Shown here: one piece after another, positions 49,289 through 62,967 of the stretch
How the letters are laid out: each line of letters starts with the position of its first letter
How positions within the stretch are numbered: position 1 is the first letter of the stretch
Assembly: GCA_004026145.2 (NCBI GenBank)
Contig: CP034992.1
Span: 2,157,927-2,221,926, forward strand
Length of the DNA: 64,000 bases
Origin: Takifugu bimaculatus
Taxonomy: Eukaryota > Chordata > Actinopteri > Tetraodontiformes > Tetraodontidae
Direction: 5' to 3'
Notes under the pieces: model-generated
What the model was told of the DNA's origin: nothing
Databases searched by the model: none
Seen by the model: the letters and a program-made list of their open reading frames with translations, nothing else
Translations under genes and position numbers: made by a program

Positions 49289-52200
49289 ATGCCGCCTCCG
49301 TCGGACATAGTGAAGGTTGCTATCGAGTGGCCAGGGGCGAACGCCCAGCTGATAGAGATGGACCAGGTCCGTGCTGCGTTCACAGGCACCGCTCGCGCCT
49401 CACTGTGCAACCGGTGTAACTCATTTTTCTGTTTATTTGCAGAAACGGGCTTTGTCTTCAATAATCCGGGAAGTATGTGATGGGTAAGTATCATAATCTC
49501 ACTTAAATAGAATGAAAATTCTTCAGATTTTGCACCAACTAAATAAATAAACAAGCTCGCTGCAGCTGAATTAAATCTGCATCCATTTAGATGTGTGATG
49601 TTCCCTACAATTAAATCTCATCCCTGCCTGATTCTGCCCACCACCCCAGTTTGGAAAACTAAACATTCCTCTGACTACTTCTACACCCACTGAATGATTC
49701 TCCTCCGCACAGATTTGTGTTTGCCCTGGAGCGAACTCTCACATACTGCACATGTTATTCTCAATTTTTGAGTGGCTTTGTGTGCCTCTATTGCTTCATC
49801 ATAATTCAGCATTTATTTATGAGTAACTGCTCTTCTCTGTGTCCTCAGCTGGTCTTTGTCAGGCTCGGAACAGTTTGCCTTGCGTTACGCCGACGGGCCT
49901 CAGCTTTATATCACAGAGCAGGTCAGCTTTGGCGTTTATGGAAAGCCATGCTCAGATTAGGGAATTATTTTTAACTCTCTGTCCTGTTTTTTTTTAATCC
50001 TACAGAGTCGCAGTGAAATCAAGAATGGCACCATCCTTCGATTAGCCATCTCGCCTGTGAGTGCGCTTTGTTTACTCCTGTTTTATTCTGTCTGTGTTAC
50101 TGTGGCTCCTGTTTCTATTTGTGGACTCCCTCTTGAGAATATTCCTGGTTTTTACATGGCCGTCACAAACTTTGTGTCGTGTAATTTTCTTCAAGACACG
50201 CTCATCTTTACTCGACAGGAGAGCTCGGCTCTGAAAAGGCTGAAAGCTGTTGATTTTCCACGGTTGATACCAGCATCCAGCGCTCTGAATGATAATGTAT
50301 GATAATATATTCTGCTAATCCCACCCCGTCTCCAAGTGCACTGCGGGTGCACCGCACTCCTCCAGTACTGGATGAGCAAAGTCCTACTTGTTTATTTTTC
50401 TGTTTTCATTTTTTTTTTACAAGTATGTTCATTTCCCCCCCCCCTGCAAACATATGAATTAATAAAAATGGACTTTTGGGTACAAATTAACGCGTGACAT
50501 CACAGACGTACTCGAACGTCTCACGGTTCTGACTGGATTTGCATCTCATCTCGTCTCATTTCTGATCTTTACTCCTGTTTGCAGGCTCGTGCTGCCCGTC
50601 AGCTCCTGGAGCGGGTCCAGTCCCACGGCATCGACGCTCGACTGGAGGCCCTGAAAGAACTCGCCAAGCTGTCGGCGGACCCGACCTTCGCCGCGGAGTT
50701 CATCAACATGGAGGGCATCGGGACACTCGCACGTTTGGTGGAGAGCGGCACCCAGTGAGTGGACAGGCTGCTTGTCTTTGTCACATTTTGTCCTGTAACC
50801 CAGTCCGGTGAGGTAAAAGTGGCTGATTTGTGTCCCGCAGCTTTGGTGAGATGCTGGCCTTCACCCTCACTGCCTTCTTAGAGCTGATGGATCACGGAAT
50901 TGTGTCGTGGGACCTTATCTCCCTGTCCTTCATCAAACAGGTGCCACCTCAACCACAGGGCACTTTCATTAGGACACCACAACGTGTTTCACTCTGCAGG
51001 CTTCCTGCAGAAATTCATGGACAGTTTTTTTTCTCACTTTATTCATCCTTTATGTCTTTCTTCCTGCTGGATGTGAGTGGGTGCTGTTGCCAAGCTACCG
51101 CTCATATTATGCGGACATTGTTGCCTGTGTATGAACAACTCTCACTCATCGAGAAATGTTGTACTCTAAATGACGTGGAGTTTCAAAAGCAGATTTGCTG
51201 TTTGCGCCTGACAGACGTCTCCTCGTCTTCTCTGTCCACGCTCAGATCGCAGGCTACGTGAACCAGCCCATGGTGGACGTGTCCATCCTGCAGCGCTCGC
51301 TCGCCATCCTGGAGAGCATGGTGCTCAACAGTCACAGCCTGTACCACCGAGTGGCTCAGGAGATCACCGTGGGACAGCTCATCGGGCACCTGCAAGTGTG
51401 AGCACACACACACGCACAGGGGCGTCACGCACTCTGATGGACGGAGGAGCAGACTTCCTTTTGTTAGGGCGAAACCAACAGTGCCCTAATCATCAGCACT
51501 CCTTTGTAGCTCATGCCCTTGATTGATGAATTGATTAATGCAGACTGTTCACTTGCCTTTCATAATGGGGTCTGCCCCAGGAAAAAGAATTCAGGCTGAT
51601 GTCATTTTGCTTTCGTCACCACCGTAGGAGGTTTCCAAAAACACGTCAGCAGGTTCAAATCATTGTTGGTTTTGTTTAAAACTGTAAATATGATCGTTTA
51701 TCTCCTTGTTTGAGCGCCAGTAGAGCTTAAAGTGCAGGTTAGTCGTTGTCGGCCTGTAGTTTGACGCTCGCAGGGCACGATGCTTCTAACCGGTTGTTCT
51801 GTTGCGTAACATTCCTCCAGGTCAAACCAGGAGATCCAGACCTACGCCATCGCCCTCATCAACGCTCTCTTCCTCAAAGCTCCTGAGGACAGACGGCAGG
51901 TCAGTCCCCCCCACACACTCACACACGCACACATGCACCAGAGTGGGGGTGTATTTATGGCTGCTCCCTCATTGCATCACATCTATGACACATGAACGGA
52001 CATTTTGCATCAAAGCAGCATGTCTGTTGTGCTCAGAGAGCTGCAGGATGTGTTTTTAGATTTAACTGTGTGTTTTTCTTACATTGTTAATAATGATGTG
52101 CAAAATCCTGCTGCATCCAAAGTTGCTCCGTCTGTATAATTCAAACGTTTCGCGAAGGGAGGTTGTGTCTTTGTTAGTCATCCCTGTCTTGGCTCACGTC

Positions 52201-55200
52201 CTGCCGCCACCGAACTTTTCCTCCTGCTTCCCATTCTTGTCCTCTGTGCCTCTGTGTAGGTGTCTCATTTATAATGATTGTTCTTCATTTTGAACTTGTC
52301 GGTTTCACTTTAAGTGTTTAATGTAGAGAAACAGAACACTTTAAAGTGCGCTTCCATAGCAAAAAGTAATAACTTTGCAATTAAAGTGGAGGAAAGTGCA
52401 GAGAATGGAGTCAGTAGACAGTAAAAACTGGCTAATTACATCCAAGAGCACAGCTGAATTAGATTTAAATAAAAGAGGCAGGGCAATAAAACACGTGCCA
52501 GTGAAGCTTAACAGAAAGATTGTTTTCGGTAGTGCACATTTTCCATGACAAGAAAGATTTATTTCATTTTCTTGTTTGATTTCAAACTGAATTATTTTAC
52601 TTGCCAGTTTCCAGCCAAGCACAACGTCAGGCTGACTCAATTCATCTTTATTTATCGATCATCTATCGATGATAGCTGATGAGAGTCAAAGAATCTCCTT
52701 CCAGAAATATAAATGAATTGTTGTTGTTGTGAATGTATTGTTGTTCTGGTGTGTTGTTAGTAATTCCCCTTCTGTAGTGTGTTTTCTGCTGAATGTTTGT
52801 GCTCTGCTGCTGATGCCGGATAATTACAACAACCCAACCAGTTTTTTAACAGACTTATTCACGTTTTTACAGCCGCGCCTGTCTAATCCTGCACGCGTCA
52901 GGCTGTCCAACAGCTTTGGGTCTCCACTGCTGAACGTCCCGTTCGCCGCGATGTGTTCTCATGTTCTTATCGTGTCGCATGCTCACGTCTCCATGTCTCT
53001 TTGTCCATGTGTGCACTCTGCTTTCATCACTGTCACTCCCACGTCCCACCTCCTTCCTGTCAACCTGGAGGTGGAGTTTACTAACCCGCTGGAGCAGCAC
53101 CTCACCGTGAGTACGCATCCCTCCACATCGCACACCGTCCCCGCTCCACCCCGGAGCTGTTGTCCTCCTTCGCTCTCGCTCTCTCTGTGCTCTGGAAAGC
53201 CTCTCCATAATCCATGAATATTAACGCAGAACTTGCTGCAGCAGCAAACAATCTGAGCTGATGGATCGGATTTAAACTCACGTATGTCCCATGTTATGCA
53301 GAAGGTGTGAAGGCTTTGCTGAACACGACCGAGCGTTCATCCACGCCTTTGTTGACTGCATATCTAAGCATCCTCCCTGCATCTGATTTATCTGGTTTTT
53401 AATAACTCCATAGGAAATGGCAAGCACCTTGGCTCAGAAACACCTGCGATCTATCATCCTCAATGTGAGTAATGTGTCTAAAATGCATGTTTGACAGGGG
53501 CATTAAACTTTCCGACATAATTTAGAAGTTATTTATGCAGTTTGCATCGATTTGGACCGTGGTCATCCTCCTTGAGTCTGTCCTCCGCTGGTGTTTGGGG
53601 GGTGTTGAAAGCCTAAAATAGTTCAGAAACTGAAAGATTTACATACCCGGAGAGCTCTGCCACAGAACCAGCAAATGTGATGAGACATGTGGTCTGTGAA
53701 GTGGAACAAACTCTGCTCCGAAAGCAGTTTTTCCTGGCACCAACTCCTCTGGAAGTGTTTGATCTGAACCGGTTGCTGCTATCAGCTGTGCTGCTCCGGA
53801 TATCTGAGCTCACCGGGATGCCTGTCACACTCTTTTCTGCAGCAATATTTGACCAGTTTTGCCCATAAATTTAAACGTTGTTGCTAACATATTGTCCCTC
53901 ATCTTTGTCTCTTAGCACATCATTAGAGGAAATCGACCAATCAAAGCAGAAATGGCGCACCAGCTTTACGTGCTGCAAGTGTTGACCTTTAACCTTTTGG
54001 AAGAGCGAATGATGACCAAAATGGATCCTAATGACCAGGTGAAAACTCACAGGAAGTATTGAGATGTTACATACTTGAAGGTTTGACATTTACAAGTTTA
54101 CAAAAGAACATGTCTTTGATTGTTGCGTTTCAGGCTCAGAGGGACGTCATTTTTGAGCTGCGTAGAATTGCCTTTGATGGAGAAAATGACCCCACAGGCA
54201 CTGAGAAGAGAAAGGCCATGTACACTAAGGACTACAAGATGCTGGGCTTCACTGTGAGTCAGGTGGCCACATTAATAAAACCGCCTCATGGTTTTGTGTC
54301 ACACCCCTGATGTTTTAAATGCAGAACCACGTCAACCCGGCCATGGACTTCACCCAAACACCTCCTGGGATGCTGGCCGTGGACAACATGTTGTACCTGG
54401 CCAAGGTTCACCAGGACACGTATATCAGGGTTAGTCTTAGCCTTTTTCATCCTAACGAGGTGGAAAACAGAAAACATCCACAGCTTGATCTCATCCATCA
54501 CCGGTTGGTAATTAACAGATCGTCCTGGAGAACAGCAGCCGCGAGGACAAACACGAATGCCCCTTTGGCCGATGTGCCATCGAGCTCACCAGGATGTTGT
54601 GTGAGATACTCCAGGTCGGGGAATTGCGTGAGTACTTACCCGAAGCCTTAGTCATTGATTTATTAATGCACGATCGTAGTCATTATGCTCTGTAGCCATC
54701 GCACGTATTCCCTGCTTCATAATTTCAGTTTTACAGTTGAAGTGTTTTTCTTTCTTCTCTTTTTTTTCAGCTAACGAGGGCTGCAACGACTACCACCCCA
54801 TGTTCTTCACTCATGACCGAGCATGGGAGGAGTTCTTCTGTGTCTGCATCCAGCTGCTTAATAAAACCTGGAAGGAGATGAGAGCCACAGCTGAAGACTT
54901 CAATAAGGTTGGTATTAACCCACTTAATCGTGCTTAATAGATGCACTTTTGCTTCTGCATTCATCCCCTCCAACAAATTCATTCGGTTCAGTAATTACCG
55001 CCCTGCTAATGCGGTGAATTTAACATCGTCTGACCTGTCGACAAATTGAAAGCAAAAGAGGCAAATGCGCTTAGCTCACAATAACAGCGAGTCTTAACAA
55101 CAGCAGCAACAGTTCAGGTGCTGTATGATGGGTGGTAAATGAATGTTAAAACAACACAGGATCTCACATTAGCACTGAGGACACAGCACAGTACAGTCTC

Positions 55201-56862
55201 ATGAGGTGCAATCTGGCCACTAGAGGGCAGCACACATACAGTATCTTTAGGTTTTCCTTTATTAAGAGCTAATAAACCGGTGAAAGAACAAAAAGGCAGA
55301 AGTCATCAACACCAAATATATGTAATCTTTCTGATATTTTACTGTATATTATCATCACCTGCATGTTCTTCACGTCTGCGCGGAGCAGGTGATGCAGGTG
55401 GTCCGGGAGCAGATCACCAGAGCTCTGGCAATGAAGCCGTCATCTTTGGACCAGCTGAAGAACAAACTACGAGGCCTCAACTATTCCGAGATTCTGCGTC
55501 TGCGTCAGTCCGAGCGGATGAGCCAGGACGACTTCCAGTCTCCTCCGATCATGTTAGTACTGAGTAAACATTCTGAGGCAGCATCATTAGTGTCTTTTGA
55601 TTTAGTTCTTGTGTGTTTCTGCCTGATGTTTCATTGCTGTGGCAATGTCAGTGTGACATTGAAAGTCTCGTCTTCCGCCAGCGTTAGTGCTTTGTGATTA
55701 GTCACCATTGGTTTTACGGTGGATGGAGGGTAAATCATCCACTGTTAAATTTGTGCAGCTGTAGCTTAAATGGTCTGTCCCAACTAATCGAGCTTCTTCC
55801 ATCTGTTGCTGGGTGATTTATCCTGAATCCGCACCGCGGCCCCTGCGTGTATGTGTGCATCCCTCTTGCTGATGTTGTGTTCATGTTGCAGTGAGCTGCG
55901 GGAGAGGATTCAGCCGGAGATCTTAGAGCTCATAAAGCAACAGCGGCTCAACCGGCTCTGTGAAGGAAGCTGCTTCCGTAAACTTGGCAATCGCAGACGG
56001 CAGGGTATGAACACGTCACCCTTTACGTTTCACCGTTAATTTACTAATGTTGTGTTACATTGTGAATCCAGCATCATTTACCTCTGTCTTTTTTTTCATC
56101 GTTGTTAGAGAAATTTTGGTTCTGCAGACTCTCGCTGAATCACAAAGTGTTGCACTACGGGGACCTTGACGAGTCGCCTCAGGGTGAAGTTCCCTTTGAG
56201 CTGCTGAGTGACAAGAGTAAGATGCTTCAAAACAGCCGCCCGCACCGAAGCCTGGATTCGCTTGTGTGACTGTTCAGTTTCTCTCCCCCAGTCCCTGTTT
56301 CCGATATCAAGTCTGTGGTGACCGGGAAAGACTGTCCTCACATGAAAGAAAAAAGTGCTCTCAAGCAAAACAAGGTGATGGACCAAGTTCTCCGTCTCCC
56401 CCTTGAGTGTTTGTGTTGCTGTTTTTCAGTCCAGTTCGTGAAATGAGATCCTCTGTTTTCTCTGCTGCCTCCAGGAGGTGCTGGAGTTGGCCTTCTCCGT
56501 ACTCTATGATCCAGATGAGACCCTAAATTTTGTCGCGCCGAACAAATACGAGGTGAGTTCGGTGAGGCTTCGGGCTGCGTTGCCCAGCACTCGACATTCA
56601 TGAGCTTTTGACTCTGGACCTTGTTGTGATGAAGTCGTTCTGCGTGTGTCTTCGTGAGCAGTACTGCATCTGGACAGACGGGCTGTGTGCGCTGCTGGGC
56701 AGGGAGATGGGGAGCGACCTGACACGCAGCGACTTAGACACACTCATTAGCATGGAGATGAAGCTCCGCCTCCTCGATCTGGAGAACATCACCATCCCAG
56801 AAGCCCCGCCGCCAGTTCCCAAAGAGCCCAGCTCGTACAACTTCTCCTACAACTACAGCTGA
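49289..56862 (+). CDS. elmo2: Engulfment and cell motility protein 2, 711 aa
   Basis: ELMO2 binds DOCK proteins to activate Rac in phagocytosis and cell migration. Exons: 49289-49366, 49443-49483, 49849-49921, 50006-50056, 50585-50754, 50841-50940, 51246-51397, 51821-51899, 53414-53464, 53916-54038, 54134-54253, 54325-54429, 54519-54627, 54771-54907, 55389-55552, 55892-56004, 56109-56216, 56292-56374, 56475-56552 and 56662-56862. They total 2136 nt, in frame. The product starts MPPPSDIVKVAIEWPGANAQ, has the armadillo-like region (GTLARLVESGT, AFTLTAFLELMDHGIVSWD), the ELMO domain (FFTHDRAWEEFFCVCIQLL), the DOCK-binding helix region (RERIQPEILELIKQQRLNRL), a PH domain (KVLHYGDLDESPQGEVP, VVTGKDCPHMKEK, YCIWTDGLCALLG), and ends with a Pro-rich APPPVPKEPSSYNF. 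A 36-nt microexon at 53071-53106 may be optional. Human ELMO2 is 720 aa. Confidence 0.96.
53071..53106 (+). CDS. elmo2: Candidate alternative 36-nt elmo2 microexon
   Basis: Between the exons ending at 51899 and starting at 53414 lies a 36-nt segment bounded by GGAG and GTGAGT. It is in phase 0 and encodes VEFTNPLEQHLT. From memory, mammalian ELMO2 has a 12-residue insert at exactly this place (after DKRQ), sharing N-P-L and a final T. Inclusion would give 723 aa. The acceptor has only a modest pyrimidine tract. Confidence 0.55.
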
Positions 56863-59540
56863 GGCGTCTCCGAATGAGTATTTCTTTTGTTTTCATGTGC
56901 TTTATCAAACAACTACAGTAGTTTATACAGTTGTAGGGCTGTCAGGTGGTGGTGGAGAATGACAACAACACACTTCTGACCCTGGTTCCTTATTAATAGA
57001 AAAATACCCCTGAATGAGTAGCTGAACAAGTTAAAAGTAGCCAAATATCACCAAAATAGTGAGTATTGAGCAGACATGAAAATGTTAATAATGCTTACTT
57101 AATTACAAATATGGAAAAACAGGGATTACTGATCGAGATTGTGGGAAAAGACTCTGGACAATCAACTCACTTAATATCCATTTAATTCCAATCAAAATGC
57201 TCTGGAAAGAATTGCTTAAAATGTTTCATTTACAAGGTTTTTATTGAGCTTTTCAAGTTTGATACAAGAAAGAAAAAGCTTAATAAAGCAAAAATGGGTC
57301 CTGTAAATATCCAGAGTCTCGTATAGATTAGTGATGTGATATCTGGTGTAGAACCAATGGATTAGAAAAATTACGTAAAAAATATTAGATAATAATTAGA
57401 AAATTATTTATCAATACCTAAATGATATAATCTGTCCAATCTGTTTAATTATTCTTTAACAACAAATATTAGATGATGATATGAGACTGTTTCAATAAGA
57501 ACGGAAATATTATTAGTTCAGTAACCGACCCCAACTCTAAATATATGAGGCTTTATTATTCTTTATGTTGTTTGACAGCCCTGATTTTTACCTCCGGCCA
57601 TTATTCTACTTCAGAGATCCTGGGTTATTTTCCAGCATTTCCCCCTCCAGAGTACAGATGTGCAATGTTCAGAGTTTCCGCTCTCATACACTCGTTAAAT
57701 GAGATTCACACACTTAACTTTTTGCTCAAGGACACTGCAGTAGAACAGAACGAGCCCACGAGATGTAGTGATAAAGAGAAATGTAATTTTTTTTTAAATT
57801 GAAAGACGTGTAAAGCAGAAGATGAGGAAAAGGTGATAAAAGATAATCAGCTGTTCTATCACGCGGCGGAGCGCTAAAGCCTGGGACTGCGTCATTTGAG
57901 TTTCCGTTACTTTCGTAATCATGTCCTGTGTGGACGCTCGTGTCGGGTCGCATTAGTGCACGCAAGCCTCCATTTTGTGCCGATCTGTGAAGATGTTGAA
58001 TGTTCAGTGTGGAGTTTTGAATGTGTACATTTTCTGATGCATGAGGCCTTATTTGTGCCATAAAACACCAGCTCGAGAGCCTTTAGCCGCCACGTTCCTG
58101 CACTTAGTCCGAGACCGAACCAGCACAGACGGACTGGGTGATACTAACGTGACTCTTCTGGCTCGGATACGAGACAAAATGATGCCGCTGCCCTTCATAC
58201 TTTGTGTATATACTTCACACTAAGTGCGTGTCTCTGGAGTGTAATTGTGCTGGTTTTATGGCTTCAATCATTTCTTTGATAAAATCAGACAAAAACTGAC
58301 CTTGAACTCTTATCGCGGCGTTAGCATAGCATAAATAAGCAGCGAACACAGGAATGGATTGAAGCAGATATCCCATAAATAGGGTAGACGTTATTGTTAA
58401 ACTGCAACAACTAAAACATGAATAACAAAAAATATTCTTAAGTCTTGTAAGCGCTACATGCATAGATGAGGCCATTAAATATTTCCAGATTTCTTAAAAA
58501 TGGTGACGACGATGATCATGAGTTTACACACCTGAGAAATGAGGTTGAACCGTATTTGAGAAGAGACGAGTTGCGTTTGGTGATTTCGCCTAATCAGCGA
58601 GTCTTGGTTACTCGCTCAACAATCCAACGAGATCAAACGAGGGTTTTTGGTTTTCTCTGGCTCGGACTGACATTACAGCACACATAGCTATATTCTTGGT
58701 GACATTTGTTTGAGAAAGGTTTTATTCAGATGAGTTGTCGTGTGAGCTTTGAGAGTATTTTTGTCGTTTGTTTATGCAGAATAGTATATATTTTTGTAAA
58801 ACATGACTATGATGTTGGGGAGAATCGCATCACTTTTTGTCCTTGTTTCACGCTGTAAAGTCTATTTAACGTGGTCATAATGCAGACGTTTAGATTAAAA
58901 ACAACAAAAGAAGACAGTTTAGGTCTTATCTGCTCAGATTATTGAGCGCGTAATGTTAGACTGAGCCGCAACAGAACCTGAAGATGACAGCAGTGCTAAT
59001 ATAGCTAAATGCTAACTGGCATAAATGTCTTAATGGTGTTTGTGAAAGCAAAAAGACTTGGAGGGTTTTTCCCCGGATGTTTTCTGTGTTCTCTTGTAGC
59101 TGATGTGTTTTCACTCCATCATTTCTTTGAAAATGTCCCAGTTTTTATTTTTATTTTTTTTACCAGCACAAACGGGAACATTAATGTGCAAAAAGGCAGC
59201 GAAGTAGGAAAGACGGATGTGAGCGAACACTTCAGTTACTTTAAAAGACTTTGCAAATGTACTGAATGTAAACACTTCAGCTGCTTTAGTGGGTTATTTT
59301 AGATCCCAGTGAAGCCGAGAGCTCAAATATCAGTCAGTAAAGGGCGGTTCCGTGTAGTTTTCTCTTCTACATTCTTAAATATTTATTTACATTCGCTGCC
59401 AGTGATGGTGAAGAACGACGCATTCTTGAAGAAATAACAGTGAAGTCAAAAATGTGGTATACATATAGATCTTTGTATGTATATACAGTATTGTGCTGCC
59501 TTATTCAAGAAAATGTTTTGTGTGAATAAATAAATTCTGA
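56863..59540 (+). other. elmo2 3' UTR and flank
   Basis: AT-rich, no exon recognised. A tandem AATAAATAAA (from 59525) is a plausible end of the elmo2 transcript. Confidence 0.4.
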
Positions 59541-59616
59541 CTAATGTTGAAATTGTGTTTTTACTGATGACTCAAATCTGACTGGTGACAGTTTGAGAGG
59601 GTCAAACAGGGTGTAT

Positions 59617-59760
<144 letters not shown>

Positions 59761-60180
59761 ACAGTATATGTTTGTTAATGTGTGCTCTAATGATCTAATT
59801 TTAATATACCATATGTAGTGAAATAGATGTATTTACGGTTTATAACGTAATACTGCTACAATAATGTGGGTGTTAAAATATGTGAGTTTCACTTCTCAGT
59901 CTGCTGGGATGTTGTTACCATCGTCTTCTTGGAGAAAATCTAAAGAATTCTGAAGAAGTAAGCTCAGCCGTTCTGTGCTTCCAGCTGTGCATCACTGGAT
60001 TCTTTTCATTTATTTTTTTCATTTACGCTACAAAGTTGAGAAAACGGGTCTGAAGAGAGAAACTGTGGAAATTAAACTTTATTGTATAATAGCTCAAAAT
60101 AGAATTTAACACAATCACTTTTAGGTCACTCGCACTGAAAGAGGATGTTAGACGGGGTAAGAATACTGCACGTGTTCTGC

Positions 60181-60197
60181 GGGGGGGGGGGGGGGGG
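60181..60197. repeat. Poly-G tract
   Basis: A run of 17 G following GC, in non-coding DNA between elmo2 and the LRRN-family gene. Confidence 0.9.
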
Positions 60198-60541
60198 CTC
60201 GTACGGGGGCACTAGAAGCTAAGCAAAAAGGATGTTCACATCAATGCAGCGATTGCGTTCAGACTTTATCAGCGTGGAAAACGTTCGGCCTCAGAAACAT
60301 ATAGAGAGGAAATATGAGCGTCCTGGAGTTCAGTAGCCGTCGCTTTTCTCTTTAGTTTCAGTTCAGCGTTTTTCCTCCCAGAGCCGCTCACACATGATTG
60401 TCCAGTTTTCATTCCCTGGATAGGCTTTAGGCATTCTTTACATCACAACGCAACACATACCAATGTCAATATATACGTTATAGAAAATAAATACAAATCT
60501 CTTTCTACAGACCACTGCACTGAGATATGACTCCACTCTTC

Positions 60542-60567
60542 TGTGTGTGTGTGTGTGTGTGTGTGTG
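60542..60567. repeat. (GT)n microsatellite
   Basis: About 13 GT units just beyond the stop codon of the LRRN-family gene, in its likely 3' UTR. Confidence 0.95.
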
Positions 60568-60612
60568 TTGAGTTGGGGGTGATGGGTTCTTTTATTGAAG
60601 TGTACCAATATT

Positions 60613-62967
60613 TCAGCAGTCCATATGTAGGAGCAGTTTCTCACTCTGCTTTGGCTGATCTTTGTCGCTCTCATTTGAAAACTGATTCAGGATCAGAGAT
60701 TTGGGATGTGTTGTTCCCTGGAGGAGGGCACTGTGGCGCCTCCTTTCCCCGGGATCGGCGTCCCAGCCCTGGGTCGCCAGCAGCAGCAGTATGAGCGCGA
60801 GGAGCAGGAGGGTCACCGCTGTGGAGGTCAGCTCGGGACTCAGGTGCAGGCTGGTCGGAGGGTCCGGCGCCTCCTTTGTCCTGAATGAGACACATTCGGT
60901 CTTTCTGGTCTCTCTCGATCTCCTGCTGGCCCGCTTGGACCCCTCGCCAGTCCCCAAATGTAGACACACGCGGTAAAAGGTCTTTGCCTGCAGGTGGGTC
61001 AGGTTGAAGCTCTGCGTGCCGGCCAGGATGCGAGTCATGTAGGTGGGTTTGTGTGAGTCTGAGTACATGGCTTGCCAGGAGAGGCGCGTCGACGGCAGGT
61101 TGTTCCTGCTCTGCCACGACAACACGGCGTAGTGCGGCCCCGCCTCCCTCACCTCCATCCTGGCGCCCACCTTCAGTAATGGATCTTTCTTCGTGCCAGC
61201 AGCCACCCCCCTCTTTCCCTTTCTGTCTCTACCGTGCACGCCCACGGTAACGCTGCGTGTGTCTGCTCCCAGGGCATTCTCGGCTATGCAGGTGTACAAT
61301 CCTGCCTCGCTGAGGGTGATGTTATTCACCTCCAGAGTTCCCTCAGGCATCACTTGATACTGTTTGGACCGGGCACACGGAGTCTGATCTGGAGTGTTCC
61401 TGGAGGTGGACGTCTGATCGAGTCCCTCCAAGGTTGCCAGGTTGCGGCACGGAGCCGGAGGCGGTCCAGTCGTTTGATGCGTGTACAGGGGTAGGACCAA
61501 CTCTGATTCCAGAAGGAGTCACCCAGTAGATGTTTGGTTGAGGTTCTGCAAGAGCTCTGCAGTGCAGCAGCAGTTTCCCAGCCTTCTCTCACCTTAACGT
61601 AGAAGGGAAGGTAGCCAGGTGGGATGACGGGGAGGCATGACGCCGACATCTCTCTGGGGGCTACCTCCCTCACCCTGCGTCCTCTGAGCTCCGGAGGCTC
61701 AGAGCACAGCGTAGCCTGAGGCTGAATCAAACGCACCGTCCGAGGCGTCGGAGGGTTCGTCCGCGAATCTTCTCTGCGGAGGTGAGAGACCTCGTCGGGA
61801 GCCCAACGGAACAGGCAGTCGCATCGCAGTGGGTTGGAGTGTAAGCTCACCTCCTGGAGGCTTGGCAGGGTGAGCATGGTGTGCTGGTGCAGAGCGATCA
61901 GTGAGTTGGAGTTGAGCATCAGACTCTCCAGCCTACTCAGCTGCAGGAAAGCCTCTGGGTGTATGTAGGACAAGCGTGGGTTGTTCGTGATCTCCAGCTT
62001 GGTGAGCTCTGGGAGGTTATCCAGGGCAGCCCTCTCAATCGACACCAGCTCCTCCATGTTGTTCAGACCGAGCTCTTTGAGATGGATCATGTCTTGGAAG
62101 TCTCCGGTCTTGATTAGTTTGATGCGGTTCTTGTTAAGGTCGAGAAACTTTAGTCCCGAAACCGTCCTGAGGGCCTGAGTGGGAACTGTCGTTAGAAGGT
62201 TCTCGTAGAAGGACAGACTCTCTAAACTTTCCAACCCATCCAGCGCGTTTTCTGCCAAGCTTCTTAGACCCATACCACCGAGGACAAGGCTCCGGAGGGA
62301 TTTAAGAGTGGAGAAGCCTCGCTCTGGTAGGACCTCTACGGGGTTTCCTCCCAGCATGAGAACCTCTAAGTGAGGCAATGCCCTGAACCATTGAGGGTCA
62401 ACCGTGGAGAGTCTGTTGTTGTTGATATGCAGGCGCAGCAGAGAGTCGAGACCCATGAACGCTCCGGGTGCTATTGAGCGTAAATTATTGTGGTTGAGAA
62501 ACAGTTCCTGCAAATTCGGCAGCGAGGAGAAGGAGGCGTCGGGGAGGTGACTGAGATGATTCTCCTCCAGGTGGAGGGAGAGCAGAGCAGGTAAGGAGCA
62601 ATTCTGGGTTACTGATCTGGCGTGGCTGAAGCGGTTCTGGGAAAGGTCGAGGTCGGTGAGGTTGGGGAGCCCGTGCAGGACCGTGGCGTCCGAGCTCGGA
62701 CAGCAGGTTGCTCTGCAGGCGGAGGGTGTGCGTGGTTACGGGTATAGGTGACGGGAGCCGGCTCAGCAGCAGGTCGTTGCAGTCCACAGTGGGGGCTTCA
62801 TGGTAGACGGAGTCAAAGGAGAACCACGGTTTGATCTGACACACGCACCGTGACGGGCAGAGCACAGGCCACGGCAGCGAATGAGGCAGCGAGCGCACCA
62901 CAGCTGGCACACACACACCCACAAAGAGACACAGGAGACAGTGTGAAAACATGAATGCTGGCCTCAT
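60613..62967 (-). CDS. Leucine-rich repeat neuronal protein (LRRN family), single coding exon with frameshifts
   Basis: LRRN proteins are neuronal type I membrane proteins with 12 LRRs, an Ig domain, a fibronectin-III domain and a TM segment, used in adhesion and boundary formation. Visible in order: signal peptide (FSHCLLCLFVGVCVPAVV), N-terminal Cys cap (CPSRCVCQIKPWFSFDS) and TVDCNDLLLSRLP, then LRRs (LQELFLNHNNLRSIAPGAF, LVLGGMGLRSLAENALDGL, LKFLDLNKNRIKLIKTGDF, ELGLNNMEELVSIERAALD). The C-terminal cap has NPLRCDCLFRWA. The Ig domain has YWVTPSGIRVG, EGTLEVNNITLSEAGLYTCI and ENALGADTRSV. An FN3-like segment and a TM (VTLLLLALILLLLA) follow. The frame moves +1 three times (about 62695-62740, 61580 and 61468), and coding character continues across each. 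The span of 2355 nt minus three fits 784 codons, a little longer than LRRN1/2. Paralogue not settled; LRRN2-like features are slight. Confidence 0.87.
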
